Source of the DNA: Chromatiales bacterium
Lineage (GTDB): Bacteria > Pseudomonadota > Gammaproteobacteria > Steroidobacterales > BM003
Length of the DNA: 38,175 bases
Direction of reading: 5' to 3'
NCBI GenBank assembly: GCA_002868855.1
Contig: PKUM01000242.1
Coordinates: 1-38,175 of the forward strand
Positions 1 to 8,785 of the stretch are shown here, in pieces. The position numbers and the translations under genes are program-made. Numbering within the stretch: position 1 is the first letter of the stretch; each line of letters starts with the position of its first letter. The notes beneath the pieces were generated by a model. That model had not been told where the DNA came from. It made no database searches and worked only from the letters and a program-made list of their open reading frames with translations.

Positions 1-1
1 C

Positions 2-754
2 GGCAATCGGCTCGCGGATGGAGTCTGGTGGGACGAAGATGGGCAACCGCCCGGTGTTTCAGTCGAAGTGGAATTCGCCGAAGCGCTGGGACTGGCACTC
101 GGCGATGAGTTGCGTTTCGACGTGGCCGGGGAGCCGGTCACCGGCGTGGTCACCAGTTTCCGGGTCGTTGAATGGGACAGCTTCCGGCCGAATTTTTTCA
201 TGGTGCTCTCACCTGGTCTGTTGCCGGAAGAAGCGGGGACCTTCATCAGCAGCGCGCACGTGCCGGGCGACCAGCGCCAGCTATTTGTCGATATCGCGCG
301 CGAGTTGCCCGGAGTCACGGTTTTCGACATGGAGGCGTTGCTGGGCCAGGTCCGGGGAGTAATGGACAAGGCGGCACTGGCCGTGCAGATCGTGTTCCTG
401 TTCACGCTGGCGGCCGGCGTGGTCGTGCTGCTGGCCGCGGTCCAGGCAAGCCTCGGGGAACGCCGTTATGAGGCGGCAATGTTGCGCACACTGGGGGCGC
501 GCCGCAGCCTGGTTCTGCGCGCCATCGCGACCGAGTTTGTCGTCGTCGGGATGCTGGCCGGGCTGCTTGGTGCAATTGGTGCGGGCGTGGCCGGAGCCGC
601 GCTTGCCAGCAGGGTGTTCGAGCTCGAATACGCCGGCAGTGGCAACCTTGCACTGGTCGGACTCGTGGCGGGTGCTCTGCTGGTCGGCGTCAGTGGCACA
701 CTGGCAGCCCGTTCCGCGGTGCAGCAGCCGCCGGTGACCGTGCTGCGCGAGTGA
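2..754 (+). CDS. FtsX/YbbP-type ABC transporter permease, C-terminal part (5' truncated by window edge)
   Basis: The reading frame is open from base 2, so the start lies outside the window; the GTG at 68 is only an internal codon. About 250 C-terminal residues remain. The first part is a periplasmic (MacB-PCD-like) domain, with phrases such as GVVTSFRVVEWDSFRPNFF. The FtsX permease domain follows, with three hydrophobic segments (around bases 385-445, 535-615 and 645-705) separated by ERRYEAAMLRTLGARRS, the cytoplasmic coupling motif of this family. It ends QQPPVTVLRE, typical of YbbP-like permeases (seen plus family knowledge). The partner ATPase would be upstream. The exported substrate is unknown; YbbP relatives sit beside ybbA and tesA. 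The stop lies 39 bases before the Nudix start. Confidence 0.85.
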   Translation, partial: GNRLADGVWWDEDGQPPGVSVEVEFAEALGLALGDELRFDVAGEPVTGVVTSFRVVEWDSFRPNFFMVLSPGLLPEEAGTFISSAHVPGDQRQLFVDIARELPGVTVFDMEALLGQVRGVMDKAALAVQIVFLFTLAAGVVVLLAAVQASLGERRYEAAMLRTLGARRSLVLRAIATEFVVVGMLAGLLGAIGAGVAGAALASRVFELEYAGSGNLALVGLVAGALLVGVSGTLAARSAVQQPPVTVLRE

Positions 755-780
755 TGCCGTTTGTGGCGGCATTACTTGGC

Positions 781-786
781 TATACT
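781..786 (+). promoter_or_regulatory. Candidate -10 element for the Nudix gene
   Basis: TATACT is a 5/6 match to the sigma-70 -10 consensus. Its end lies six bases before the Nudix ATG at 793, so transcription would start at or next to the start codon. No convincing -35 is seen at the right spacing (the best is a poor TTTGTG about 15 bases upstream). Confidence 0.3.
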
Positions 787-792
787 GCCGTC

Positions 793-1221
793 ATGTCGCG
801 CCCGGTTTACAGGCTGTCTTCCGGTGTCGTAGTGGTTCGCGAGACGGCGGATGGATATCGCTTTCTGATGCTGCGCGCATTCCGTAACTGGGATTTTCCG
901 AAGGGTATCGTCGAGTCCGAAGAGGAGCCGTGCGCTGCGGCGTTGCGCGAGGTCGAGGAGGAAACCGGTATCGCCGACGTCGATTTCGCGTGGGGTTGTG
1001 ACTACTTTGAAACCGGCCCGTACATTCGCGACAAGATTGCCCGCTACTACCTGGGGCGGACCGCGACCGCCGAAGTCGTTTTGGGCGTCAGTCCGGAACT
1101 CGGCCGCCCTGAACACCACGAGTACCGCTGGGTCAGCGAGCGTGCTGCATGGGAACTCGCGTCGCCCCGGGTTCGCGAAGTGCTTGCCTGGGCCCGGGAG
1201 AAACTCCGGCAACAATCTTAG
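793..1221 (+). CDS. Nudix hydrolase, probable Ap4A-type dinucleoside polyphosphatase
   Basis: 142 residues. Nudix hydrolases cleave nucleoside diphosphates linked to another moiety. A full Nudix box, G-x5-E-x7-REVEEETGI, spans about residues 37-59 and supplies the Mg-binding REVEEE glutamates. The preceding RNWDFPKG resembles the WxFPKG seen in bis(5'-nucleosyl)-tetraphosphatase and related small Nudix proteins. The start at 793 is chosen because the family begins just before the first beta strand (VYRLSSGVVVVRE); an upstream ATG at 754 would overlap the permease stop and add unrelated residues. It converges on the photolyase gene with only 6 bases between the stops. The exact substrate cannot be read from the sequence. 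Confidence 0.88.
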   Translation: MSRPVYRLSSGVVVVRETADGYRFLMLRAFRNWDFPKGIVESEEEPCAAALREVEEETGIADVDFAWGCDYFETGPYIRDKIARYYLGRTATAEVVLGVSPELGRPEHHEYRWVSERAAWELASPRVREVLAWAREKLRQQS

Positions 1222-1227
1222 CGCCGG

Positions 1228-2661
1228 TTACCCGCTACCGTATTTTTTCAGTCTTGCCAGCGCTTCCAGCGCGGCCTTGCGGCTGGTCGCAAGATCGACC
1301 ACCGGGGCGGGATAGAGGTCCGGGTCGGGCCTGACCCGGTCGGGCGCCTCCCACGGTTTGTGAATCCAGCGGTCGGGCAGATCTGCGAGCTCGGGTATCC
1401 AGCTGCGGACATAGCTGCCGTCGGGGTCGAACTTCTCTCCTTGCCGCACCGGGTTGAAGATGCGGAAATACGGCGCCGCGTCGGCCCCGCAACCCGCTGC
1501 CCACTGCCATCCCAGCGTGTTGTTCGCAAGATCCGCGTCGACGAGGGTGTCCCAGAACCACCCGGCTCCCGCGGTCCAGGGTACGCGCAGGTTCTTTACC
1601 AGCAGCGATGCGACGATCATCCTCACCCGGTTGTGCATCCAGCCGGTGTGCCAAAGCTCGCGCATTCCAGCATCGACGATCGGAAAACCGGTTCTGCCCC
1701 GCTGCCAGGCCGAGAGCAGATCGCCGTGATTTTCACGCCATGGGAAATCTGCGTACTTGCTGTTCAGCGGCTGGTCCGGTGTGTGCGGATAGTGAAACAG
1801 CACGTGGTGGGCGAACTCGCGCCAGCCGATCTCCCGCAGAAACGCCTCGGCTCCGGGCTGGCTGCGCTGCAACAGACTGTGCTGGCCAACCCGGTGCCAG
1901 ACACTGCGCGGAGAAATCTCGCCAAAATGCAGGTGAGGAGAAAGTCGGGACGTCCCCGCTACAGAGGGAACCTCGCGGCCGTCCGCGTAATTGGCCAGCG
2001 CGGTGTCGCAAAAGTCCGCCAGACGGGCGTGGGCGGCATGCTCGCCCGGTTGCCACATCCGCGCCAAACCGTCATACCAGCCAATCTCCGGCATCAGGTT
2101 CAGCGCATCGAGCGTCACCGATTTCACGCTGGAATCCGGGCGCGACGGCAGGCTGGCCGGGGCCGGCAGCGGTTCGGCTATCTCCGCCTGGCGCTGGCAG
2201 GCGCGCCAGAATGGCGTGAACACCCGGAAGGGGCCACCCTTGCCGGTGCGGATTTGCCACGGTTCGAACAGCAGGTTGGCGGCAAAACTCTCGACGGCAA
2301 TGCCGTCGCCACGCAACTCCTCCTTGATCCGGGCATCACGCTGGCGGGCGGCGGGGTCATACATTCGATTCCAGTAGACCGCGTCCGCGCCGCTTTCGGC
2401 CAGGCATTCGCGCAGGCATTGCAGTGCCGGGCCGCGTTTGAGCGTCAGCGATTGTCCGAGTTTTGCGAGGTCGGCGTCGAACCGCTCGAGACTGTGGTGC
2501 AGCCACCAGCGCGATGCCGCTCCGGCCGACCATGGCTCGGTTGCGGACTCCGCCTCTATATAGAGCAGAACCAGTTTGTCGTGGCGGTCTGCGGCAGATT
2601 CCAGCGCGGGATTGTCAGCCAGGCGCAGGTCGCGGCGAAACCAGACGATGGCGGTACTCAC
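1228..2661 (-). CDS. phrB: Deoxyribodipyrimidine photolyase, class I CPD type
   Basis: 477 residues, close to the 472 of E. coli PhrB. The enzyme uses blue light and FADH- to split cyclobutane pyrimidine dimers. The N-terminal Rossmann-like antenna domain opens with IVWFRRDLRLADNPAL. The C-terminal FAD-binding domain contains RGRTGFPIVDAGMREL, TGWMHNRVRMIVASL, ANNTLGWQWAAGCGADAAP and YFRIFNP, all hallmarks of the class I group; the tryptophans of the electron-transfer chain fall in these blocks. The GTG at 2661 is chosen because it places VWFRRDLRL at the expected N terminus and follows the upstream gene's TGA by one base. It is probably the second gene of a two-gene unit with the dehydrogenase. 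Cryptochrome-like function is possible but less likely. Confidence 0.95.
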   Translation of the reverse strand: MSTAIVWFRRDLRLADNPALESAADRHDKLVLLYIEAESATEPWSAGAASRWWLHHSLERFDADLAKLGQSLTLKRGPALQCLRECLAESGADAVYWNRMYDPAARQRDARIKEELRGDGIAVESFAANLLFEPWQIRTGKGGPFRVFTPFWRACQRQAEIAEPLPAPASLPSRPDSSVKSVTLDALNLMPEIGWYDGLARMWQPGEHAAHARLADFCDTALANYADGREVPSVAGTSRLSPHLHFGEISPRSVWHRVGQHSLLQRSQPGAEAFLREIGWREFAHHVLFHYPHTPDQPLNSKYADFPWRENHGDLLSAWQRGRTGFPIVDAGMRELWHTGWMHNRVRMIVASLLVKNLRVPWTAGAGWFWDTLVDADLANNTLGWQWAAGCGADAAPYFRIFNPVRQGEKFDPDGSYVRSWIPELADLPDRWIHKPWEAPDRVRPDPDLYPAPVVDLATSRKAALEALARLKKYGSG

Positions 2662-2662
2662 G

Positions 2663-3619
2663 TCAAACGACCCGCCCGAAATTTCCGCCGCCGGCGAAGC
2701 TCTCGATGCACTGTGCGATCTGCTCCAGAGCTCGCTGGCGGGCCTCCCGCGCGGCCCATGCAATGTGCGGCGTCACGATCAGGTTGTCGAGATCGACATC
2801 GAGCAGCGGATCGCCGTCCACCGGTGGTTCGCGTCGCAGCACATCGATGCCGGCACCACCCAGCCTGTTGCCTTGTAATGCGCGGACCAGCGCGTCGCCG
2901 TCGATCAGCCCGCCGCGCGCGGTATTGATAAGCAATGCATCGTCTTTCATTAACTCGAGTTCAGGTTCACCGATCAGATTTTCTGTCGAGCTGTTAAGCG
3001 GACAATGCAGGCTGACTATGTCCGATGTCGCCAGCAATTCGGGTAGTGGCAGGCGCTCAGGCCGCGAGCCGTCCGAGGCCATACGGCGCGCGACACAGAC
3101 TTCCATGCCAAAGGCGCGCGCGGCCGCGGCAACGGCGCCGCCGAGTACGCCGTAGCCGACGATACCGAGGCGCTTGCCGGCAAGTTCACGGATAGGGTGA
3201 CCGAGCATGCAGAACTGCGGACTATCGCGCCAGCCATCGGCCTTGAGGTCCGCTTCATAGGCCTTGAGGTGCTGCGTCAGTCCCAGGATCAGTGCGAAAA
3301 CGTGCTGCACGACGGAGGCGGTGCAATAGGCGCGTATGTTCGTCACGGCGACGCCGGCCTTTCGCGCTGCCTCCAGATCGACATTGTCGGTGCCGGTTGC
3401 CGCCAGTGCGATCAGTTTCAGGTCCGGGATGGCGGCGATAGTCGCCGCATCGATGCGTACCTTGTTGATCACGGCGACCTGCAGGCCGGCGAGGCGCTGA
3501 AGCAACAGCTCGGGCGGCGTGACGTCGTAATAGACGATGCACGGGGCGGCCCGATCGAGCGGTGCCGTATCGATGTCCCGGGAGCTGAGCGTTGCGAAAT
3601 CGAGTACTGCAGCGTGCAT
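2663..3619 (-). CDS. D-2-hydroxyacid dehydrogenase, glycerate dehydrogenase/hydroxypyruvate reductase type
   Basis: 318 residues, the usual length for HprA-like enzymes that interconvert hydroxypyruvate and D-glycerate with NAD(P)H. The Rossmann motif GIVGYGVLGGAVA is in the middle. Catalytic residues are recognisable: Arg in NTARGG, Glu in RREPP and His in TPHIAWA. The ATG at 3619 is chosen because MHAAVLDF lines up with the family N terminus (M-x3-VLD); an ATG four codons upstream (3631) is possible. Neither has a good Shine-Dalgarno. It is the first gene of a minus-strand pair with the photolyase (one base apart), which may be co-transcription only. The acid substrate is inferred from family resemblance and could be another small 2-hydroxyacid. 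Confidence 0.88.
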   Translation of the reverse strand: MHAAVLDFATLSSRDIDTAPLDRAAPCIVYYDVTPPELLLQRLAGLQVAVINKVRIDAATIAAIPDLKLIALAATGTDNVDLEAARKAGVAVTNIRAYCTASVVQHVFALILGLTQHLKAYEADLKADGWRDSPQFCMLGHPIRELAGKRLGIVGYGVLGGAVAAAARAFGMEVCVARRMASDGSRPERLPLPELLATSDIVSLHCPLNSSTENLIGEPELELMKDDALLINTARGGLIDGDALVRALQGNRLGGAGIDVLRREPPVDGDPLLDVDLDNLIVTPHIAWAAREARQRALEQIAQCIESFAGGGNFGRVV

Positions 3620-3626
3620 GGCAAGA

Positions 3627-3655
3627 TTCATAAGCGAGGACGGTGCAGCTATGAT
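3627..3655 (+). promoter_or_regulatory. Candidate sigma-70 promoter for the YcgN-like/deiodinase pair
   Basis: TTCATA (3627-3632, 4/6) is followed after 17 bases by TATGAT (3650-3655, 5/6). The predicted start is near 3662, giving a leader of about 20 bases before ATG 3683. The -10 patch reads CTATGATAC, so the minus strand offers TATCAT (3656-3651) for the divergent dehydrogenase gene. Confidence 0.45.
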
Positions 3656-3682
3656 ACCGGGACCGATCGGGTGAGGCCCGCC

Positions 3683-4150
3683 ATGCTGCCGTATTGGGAA
3701 ACAAAGTCTCTGGAACAAATGAGCGCCGACGAGTGGGAAAACCTGTGCGACGGATGCGCCCGCTGTTGTCTGCACAAACTGCAGGATGCCGACACGCTCG
3801 AAGTTCACTATACCTGCGTGGCATGCCGCCTCCTGGATGCCACCACGTGCCGCTGCAGGTCCTACCGCAGCCGGGCCGAGCTGGTACCGGATTGCATGGT
3901 CCTGCGACGCGATCGGATGGAAGCCATGCCGGCTCTGCCGTCGAGCTGCGCATATCGGCGCATTGCCGAAGGGCGCGGGCTGGCACCCTGGCATCACCTC
4001 GTATCCGGCAGCCGCGAGACGGTGCATACGGCCGGCATCTCCGTGAGAGGACGGGTGTTGCCCGAGGATCAGGTGGCGGTGGACGGGCTCGAGGATTACC
4101 GGGTGACCTGGCCGCTGGAGGCCGGTCCGGAAGATGGGAAAGACCAATGA
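3683..4150 (+). CDS. YcgN/UPF0260 family cysteine-rich protein
   Basis: 155 residues, the normal length for the YcgN (UPF0260) family, whose function is not established. It has the family's conserved cysteine cluster: [16 protein letters not shown] near residues 18-33, then [19 protein letters not shown] and PDC. This arrangement resembles the CxxCxxCC metal or Fe-S type zinc/iron-binding families, so metal binding is an inference. The start at 3683 fits the family N terminus, and a promoter-like sequence lies just upstream. Its TGA overlaps the next gene's ATG as ATGA (4147-4150), so the two proteins are probably translated in a coupled way. Confidence 0.88.
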   Translation: MLPYWETKSLEQMSADEWENLCDGCARCCLHKLQDADTLEVHYTCVACRLLDATTCRCRSYRSRAELVPDCMVLRRDRMEAMPALPSSCAYRRIAEGRGLAPWHHLVSGSRETVHTAGISVRGRVLPEDQVAVDGLEDYRVTWPLEAGPEDGKDQ

Positions 4151-4818
4151 CCAAAAGTTCAGAAATGTTGCCGCTCGCGGGATTTCCCGACTACAGCGAC
4201 GAGGAGATGCTGCAACGGGCGCGGGCGTTTCACAGCCAGATCGCAAGGCGCCGCACCGTGCGTCATTTTTCCGATCGCCCGGTACCGCGGGCGCTGATCG
4301 ACGAGTGCCTGCAGGCTGCGGGCAGCGCGCCGAGCGGCGCCAATCTCCAGCCGTGGCATTTCACGGTTGTGACCGATCCCAAGCTGAAGAAGAAGATCCG
4401 TGAAGCGGCCGAGGAACAGGAGCGCCATTTCTATGAACACCGGGCTTCCGATGAGTGGCTCGAGGCGCTGGCCCCGCTCGGCACGGATGAGCACAAGCCG
4501 TATCTCGAGATTGCGCCGTGTCTGATCGCGATTTTCAGTCAGCCTTATCATCGCGAACCGGACGGCACAAAGGTCAAACACTATTACCCGGCCGAGTCGG
4601 TCGGCATCGCGACCGGGTTTCTGATTGCCGCGTTGCATGACGCAGGGCTCGCGACGCTGACTCACACACCGAGCCCGATGGGATTCCTGAACGAGGTGCT
4701 CGGGCGGCCGCCGCATGAGCGTGCCTTCCTGTTGCTGGTCGTGGGATTTCCGGCCGAGGACGCCACCGTGCCGGCCATCGAACGCAAACCGCTCGATGAG
4801 TTTGTGACTCACCGTTAG
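4147..4818 (+). CDS. Iodotyrosine-deiodinase-type nitroreductase family flavoprotein
   Basis: 223 residues. This FMN-dependent nitroreductase-fold protein is closest in pattern to the iodotyrosine deiodinase (IYD) branch, which removes halide reductively from halotyrosines. The FMN-binding start [39 protein letters not shown] and LGRP-x2-ER follow IYD closely. The human IYD substrate-clamping residues Glu157, Tyr161 and Lys182 align with Glu92, Tyr96 and Lys117 here with identical spacing (4 and 21 residues). The C terminus ([15 protein letters not shown]) also matches human IYD (ATVPDLKRKPLDQ). No membrane anchor is seen, as expected for bacterial forms. It overlaps the upstream YcgN-like gene by four bases. 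A general nitroreductase role is the alternative. Confidence 0.88.
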   Translation: MTKSSEMLPLAGFPDYSDEEMLQRARAFHSQIARRRTVRHFSDRPVPRALIDECLQAAGSAPSGANLQPWHFTVVTDPKLKKKIREAAEEQERHFYEHRASDEWLEALAPLGTDEHKPYLEIAPCLIAIFSQPYHREPDGTKVKHYYPAESVGIATGFLIAALHDAGLATLTHTPSPMGFLNEVLGRPPHERAFLLLVVGFPAEDATVPAIERKPLDEFVTHR

Positions 4819-4825
4819 GCGTTGC

Positions 4826-7564
4826 TCAGCCGGTATTCTGTAACGCGTGCGCGATGCCGTTGATGCTGGCAAACAGCGCTGCCAGCGTTGCATCGTCGGG
4901 GCGGTTCGCGCTGCGCCAACGCTTCAGCAGATCCGTCTGCAGCAGGCTGATTGGATCGACGTAGGGGTTGCGCAGACGGATCGCGCGCTGCATCGAGCGC
5001 TGGCGTTGCAACAGCACATCCGTGCCGCGTAGCTGCAGCAGGCGCCGGACCGTCAGTTCGTATTCCTCGAAAATGGGGTCGAAGAAATGGCGCAGGGAGG
5101 GCTCGACCAGGTCGTTGTAATGCGACACGATATCCATATCGCACTTGGCCAGCACCAGTTCGAGGTCCTCCAGCAAACTGTCGAGAAATGGCCACTGGGC
5201 GACGGTGTCGGTCATTGTTTCGAGGCCAAACCGGGTTATTGCCGCGTCGATGCCGCTGCCCACTCCGAACCAGCCTGGCAGGAAACAGCGGTTCTGGGTC
5301 CACGCAAACACCCATGGAATGCTGCGCATGGACTCGATGGAGACATGCTGTGGCTCTGCCATCGGCCGCGATCCGATTTGCATGCGCTCTATCACGTCGA
5401 TCGGCGTGACCTGGCGAAAGTAGTCCGCGAACGCTGGATCGTCGAAGATCATGCCGCGGTATTTCTGCCGCGAGTTGCGCGCAATCACTTTCATAATATC
5501 GTTCCAGGTCTGTTGTTCCGCCATGGAAGCGCTGACCGTGTTGGTGGCGCTGGCGATCGAACTGACCGCGCGTTCGAAATTCCGCAACGCCACCCCCTGC
5601 AAACCGTATTTCACGCTCATCATTTCGCCGGGTTCGGTCACGACGAGCAGGCCGTTGACGGTACCGGGCGGCGAGCCCAGAACGACGTTGTGAGTTTTGG
5701 CGCCGCCCCGGCTGATGGTGCCACCGCGTTCATGGCAAATCGTGAGATCCGCGGACGCGTTGGATACGGCCTGCTGCAATTGTGTCTGCAGCCGGTACAG
5801 CCGCCAGCGCGCATCGGCAAGGCCGCCCTCGCGCGTGCTGTCGGCGTAGCTGATCATTACTAACTGGCGATCGCCGCGGCTGTGCAGATGTTTGCGGTAA
5901 GCAGGCTGCTCCAGCGCAACACGCATCATCTCGGCCGTATTGTCGAGGTCGCTGCTGCGCTCCACCTGCGGGCAGATGTCCAGCGGTACGGCATTGCTGC
6001 GGTCGGTGAGCGCCGCCCATTGCGCCAGCAGCAGGAGCGACAAAAGGTCGTCCGGCCCGCAAGCGTCGCCGATCAATAGCGAACCGATTGCCTGCTCGCC
6101 ATAGCGCCTGCGGCACAGCGCCAGCGTCTCGAGAATGCCGAGCGTGCGCCGCGTCGCCGTGCCCAGTTCGGCCGTGGCGGGGACCTCGGATTCCAGTGCA
6201 TTGCTGAGGATTGCGGCGCGCTCGGCCGGGAGGCGCTCCTCCCAGTTCTGTTCGCCCAGGCCGTCGCTGACCGCTTCGCGCAGACTCGCGGCATCGAAGC
6301 GAACGTCGACCGTGACCATGTGAAAGCCAAAAGTCTCGGCTTTCCATATCAGCTTTCTGAGCGGTGCCGCACCGGCGTGTATGCCGTTATGGGTTTCGAG
6401 GCTGGTCGCAATCGTTTCCAGATCGGCGACGAATTGATCGACCCGACGATAGCGCCGGTCCGCGTCTTCGAACGTCGCATAAATTCGCGCCGCGATCAGC
6501 TGCAACGCGACCCGGTACGGCATTTCGCGGTGACGCCGGTGGACACCGTGCATCGCCCGCGGAAACGAGGTCGTGTACGACTCGATCATGTGCTCTACGG
6601 CTTCGTCGACGTCGACAAGCTGGCGGCTCTGGGTCAGCTGCGAGGCAATCTTGAGACAATCGCGGCGGTAGCGATCGAGAATCAATGTGCGTTGCCGGTT
6701 CAGCGTTTCCTTGATCGTCCGGGCTGAAATATCGGGATTGCCTTTCAGGTCGGCGCCGACCCAGGAGCCGAATCGTAAAACGCCCGGCGGGACAATGCCG
6801 GATTCCGCCTCCGGGTAGGCGAGATGGACCGCATTCTCCAGATTGGTGTAGAAATCAGGGATCGTGGGATAAATCACGTCGGTCAGGAAGAACAGGATGT
6901 GCTCGAGTTCATCGGCAATTGCCATGCGCGAGCTCGGGTGCTCTTCGGTCTGCCAGGCGGTCGTCATTTCCATCCGCACCGCGTCGAGTCCCTCGCTCTC
7001 CTCGGCAGGGGTCATGGACGGATCGAGTCGGGCCAGCAAATGGCCGGCAATGCGTTGTTGTTTCTGCAGCAACGTGCGCCGGGTGGGTTCCGTCGGATGG
7101 GCCGTGAACACCGGTTGAAATCGCGTCGATGCGAGCAAGTGGCGCAACTGCTCCAGCGAACAGCCATTCTTGCGTAGCTGCAGGAACGTGGTGTCGAGCC
7201 CGCCGGGCTGCGAATGCGCCTTGTCGCGCTGGTATGCGCGGCGACGCCGGATCCGGTGAACCTGCTCGGCCATGTTGACGACCTGGAACCAGCTCGAAAA
7301 CGCACGAATAAAATTGCGCGTCAGTTCGGCGGGAAGTTCGTCGAACAGGCGAGTCAGTTCGCTGTCGTCATGCTCCGGCGACTGGCGCCGCCGAATCGCC
7401 GCACGACGCGCGGATTCGACGTTCTCGTAAAGCGCATCGCCGCCCTGTTCGCGCAACAGTTCTCCGAGCTGCTCGCCGAGAAGGTGGACGTCACGCCGCA
7501 GGCCGGCATCCTTGGCTGCGAACTGGATGCCTTCCCGATCGATAGTTGCGCCGCTGGTCGACAT
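4826..7564 (-). CDS. ppc: Phosphoenolpyruvate carboxylase family protein (divergent)
   Basis: 912 residues, the usual PEPC length. PEPC makes oxaloacetate from PEP and bicarbonate. The catalytic-His motif FTAHPTEPTRRTLL (His156), HERGGTISRGG, IPWVFAWTQNR, RLRNPYVDPISLLQ and the C-terminal QNTG are all present. Several usually fixed positions differ from E. coli Ppc: the bicarbonate-site Lys in YSDSAKDAG (Lys546) is Arg578 in YADSTREGG, the basic stretch after GSRP (KRR) is MAE, and the first Gly of GRGGS is Glu. It may be a working variant or a paralogue with altered regulation. The ATG at 7564 is preferred over a GTG at 7576; neither has a clear ribosome site. It follows the glutathione-transferase gene closely, and its stop faces the deiodinase stop 7 bases away. 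Confidence 0.88.
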   Translation of the reverse strand: MSTSGATIDREGIQFAAKDAGLRRDVHLLGEQLGELLREQGGDALYENVESARRAAIRRRQSPEHDDSELTRLFDELPAELTRNFIRAFSSWFQVVNMAEQVHRIRRRRAYQRDKAHSQPGGLDTTFLQLRKNGCSLEQLRHLLASTRFQPVFTAHPTEPTRRTLLQKQQRIAGHLLARLDPSMTPAEESEGLDAVRMEMTTAWQTEEHPSSRMAIADELEHILFFLTDVIYPTIPDFYTNLENAVHLAYPEAESGIVPPGVLRFGSWVGADLKGNPDISARTIKETLNRQRTLILDRYRRDCLKIASQLTQSRQLVDVDEAVEHMIESYTTSFPRAMHGVHRRHREMPYRVALQLIAARIYATFEDADRRYRRVDQFVADLETIATSLETHNGIHAGAAPLRKLIWKAETFGFHMVTVDVRFDAASLREAVSDGLGEQNWEERLPAERAAILSNALESEVPATAELGTATRRTLGILETLALCRRRYGEQAIGSLLIGDACGPDDLLSLLLLAQWAALTDRSNAVPLDICPQVERSSDLDNTAEMMRVALEQPAYRKHLHSRGDRQLVMISYADSTREGGLADARWRLYRLQTQLQQAVSNASADLTICHERGGTISRGGAKTHNVVLGSPPGTVNGLLVVTEPGEMMSVKYGLQGVALRNFERAVSSIASATNTVSASMAEQQTWNDIMKVIARNSRQKYRGMIFDDPAFADYFRQVTPIDVIERMQIGSRPMAEPQHVSIESMRSIPWVFAWTQNRCFLPGWFGVGSGIDAAITRFGLETMTDTVAQWPFLDSLLEDLELVLAKCDMDIVSHYNDLVEPSLRHFFDPIFEEYELTVRRLLQLRGTDVLLQRQRSMQRAIRLRNPYVDPISLLQTDLLKRWRSANRPDDATLAALFASINGIAHALQNTG

Positions 7565-7577
7565 GTCAGGTAACACG

Positions 7578-8252
7578 CTATACGAGTAGCTTCGCCGCTT
7601 TGTCGGCGAATTCCTGTTTGCGTTCGTCGGTCTCGAGCCGAACCGGTTGCGGAACGTCGCGACCGCGCAGCACCGCGGGACGTGCGCCGACCTGTTTCAG
7701 CCAGCGTTGCAGGTTGGTCAGATCGTCGATTTCAACGCCAGCCCACTCGTATAGCGCCGCCCACGGCCAGGTGGCAATGTCGGCGATTGAATAGTCGCCG
7801 GCCAGATATTCGTTATCGGCGAGACGGGTGTCGAGCACGTGGTAGAGGCGATAGGTCTCGCGCTGATAGCGCTCGATAGCGTAAGGGATTTTCTCCGCGG
7901 CGTAACGATAGAAGACATTGGCCTGGCCCTGCATCGGTCCCAGCCCGCCGATTTGCCAGCACAGCCATTGCAGCACTTCGGAGCGTCTCTTGACATCGGT
8001 CGGCATCAGCATGCCGGTTTTTTCCGCCAGGTAGATCAGGATTGCCCCGGATTCGAAAACGACGAAGTCGTCGGCATCATGATCGACAATTGTCGGAATG
8101 CGCCCGTTGGGGTTGAGCTTGAGGTAGCTCTCCTGCTTCTGTTCCAGCTTGTCGAGTTTCAGTTCGTGGACTTCGTAAGGCAGTCCCATTTCCTCGAGTG
8201 CGATTGATGCTTTCCAGCCGTTCGGCGTTGCAGCTGTGTACAGGCTGATCAT
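7578..8252 (-). CDS. Glutathione S-transferase, YfcG/YghU (Nu-class) type
   Basis: 224 residues. The N-terminal thioredoxin-like domain begins [20 protein letters not shown], with Thr9 and Asn11 at the same positions as the catalytic-site Thr9/Asn11 of E. coli YfcG. The glutathione-binding [15 protein letters not shown] follows. The all-helical C-terminal domain contains [35 protein letters not shown] and [11 protein letters not shown], all near-diagnostic for the YfcG/YghU group, which acts as a disulfide-bond reductase on glutathione disulfides (family knowledge). GAGGA lies upstream of ATG 8252. It sits between yajQ and the PEPC-like gene on the same strand, with gaps of 10 and 13 bases. 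Confidence 0.93.
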   Translation of the reverse strand: MISLYTAATPNGWKASIALEEMGLPYEVHELKLDKLEQKQESYLKLNPNGRIPTIVDHDADDFVVFESGAILIYLAEKTGMLMPTDVKRRSEVLQWLCWQIGGLGPMQGQANVFYRYAAEKIPYAIERYQRETYRLYHVLDTRLADNEYLAGDYSIADIATWPWAALYEWAGVEIDDLTNLQRWLKQVGARPAVLRGRDVPQPVRLETDERKQEFADKAAKLLV

Positions 8253-8262
8253 GGGTCGGTCC

Positions 8263-8745
8263 TCAATCGCGAAAGTTCTTGTACTGCAGAGGCAGATCGA
8301 TATCCGACTCCTTGAACATTGCAATCACCGTCTGCAAGTCGTCGCGTTTCTTGCCGGTTACCCTGAGTTGTTCGCCCTGGATCGCGCACTGTACCTTGAG
8401 CTTGGCATCCTTCACCTGTTTGACCATCTTCTTGGCCAGCGCGGTGTCAATGCCCTGACGCAACAGTACTTCCTGCTTTGCCTGCTGCCCTGTGATCACG
8501 GGCTCGCGCTCCTCGAGGCAGGCGATGTCGATCTGGCGCTTGGCAAGCTTGCCGCGCAATACGTCCAGCATTTGTTGTAGCTGAAAATCGACCTGCGCTG
8601 TCAGCACGATCATCTGTTCTACGATTTCGTATTTGGCCCCGGTTCCCTTGAAGTCGAAGCGGTTGGTGATTTCACGATTGGCCTGGTCAACGGCATTGCT
8701 TACTTCGTGCATATCCAGCTCGGATACGATGTCGAATGACGGCAT
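8263..8745 (-). CDS. yajQ: YajQ family nucleotide-binding protein (UPF0234)
   Basis: 160 residues, full length. It starts [22 protein letters not shown] and contains NRFDFKGT, then a second repeat of the fold ending in the family-typical [14 protein letters not shown]. YajQ proteins bind nucleotides; in Xanthomonas a member binds cyclic di-GMP and modulates a transcription factor (family knowledge). AGGAGA sits about 10 bases upstream of ATG 8745, which decides the start. The gene lies between an ABC exporter and a glutathione transferase on the same strand. Confidence 0.95.
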   Translation of the reverse strand: MPSFDIVSELDMHEVSNAVDQANREITNRFDFKGTGAKYEIVEQMIVLTAQVDFQLQQMLDVLRGKLAKRQIDIACLEEREPVITGQQAKQEVLLRQGIDTALAKKMVKQVKDAKLKVQCAIQGEQLRVTGKKRDDLQTVIAMFKESDIDLPLQYKNFRD

Positions 8746-8785
8746 AGTTGTCTGTCTCCTGCGGAACCGGACCGTGGGGAGGCCA

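Noticed and set aside
1360-2928. 522-codon open frame on the plus strand
   Set aside because: It is antisense to the photolyase and the end of the dehydrogenase gene. Its protein has no recognisable domain and it arises from the GC-rich codon use of the true genes.
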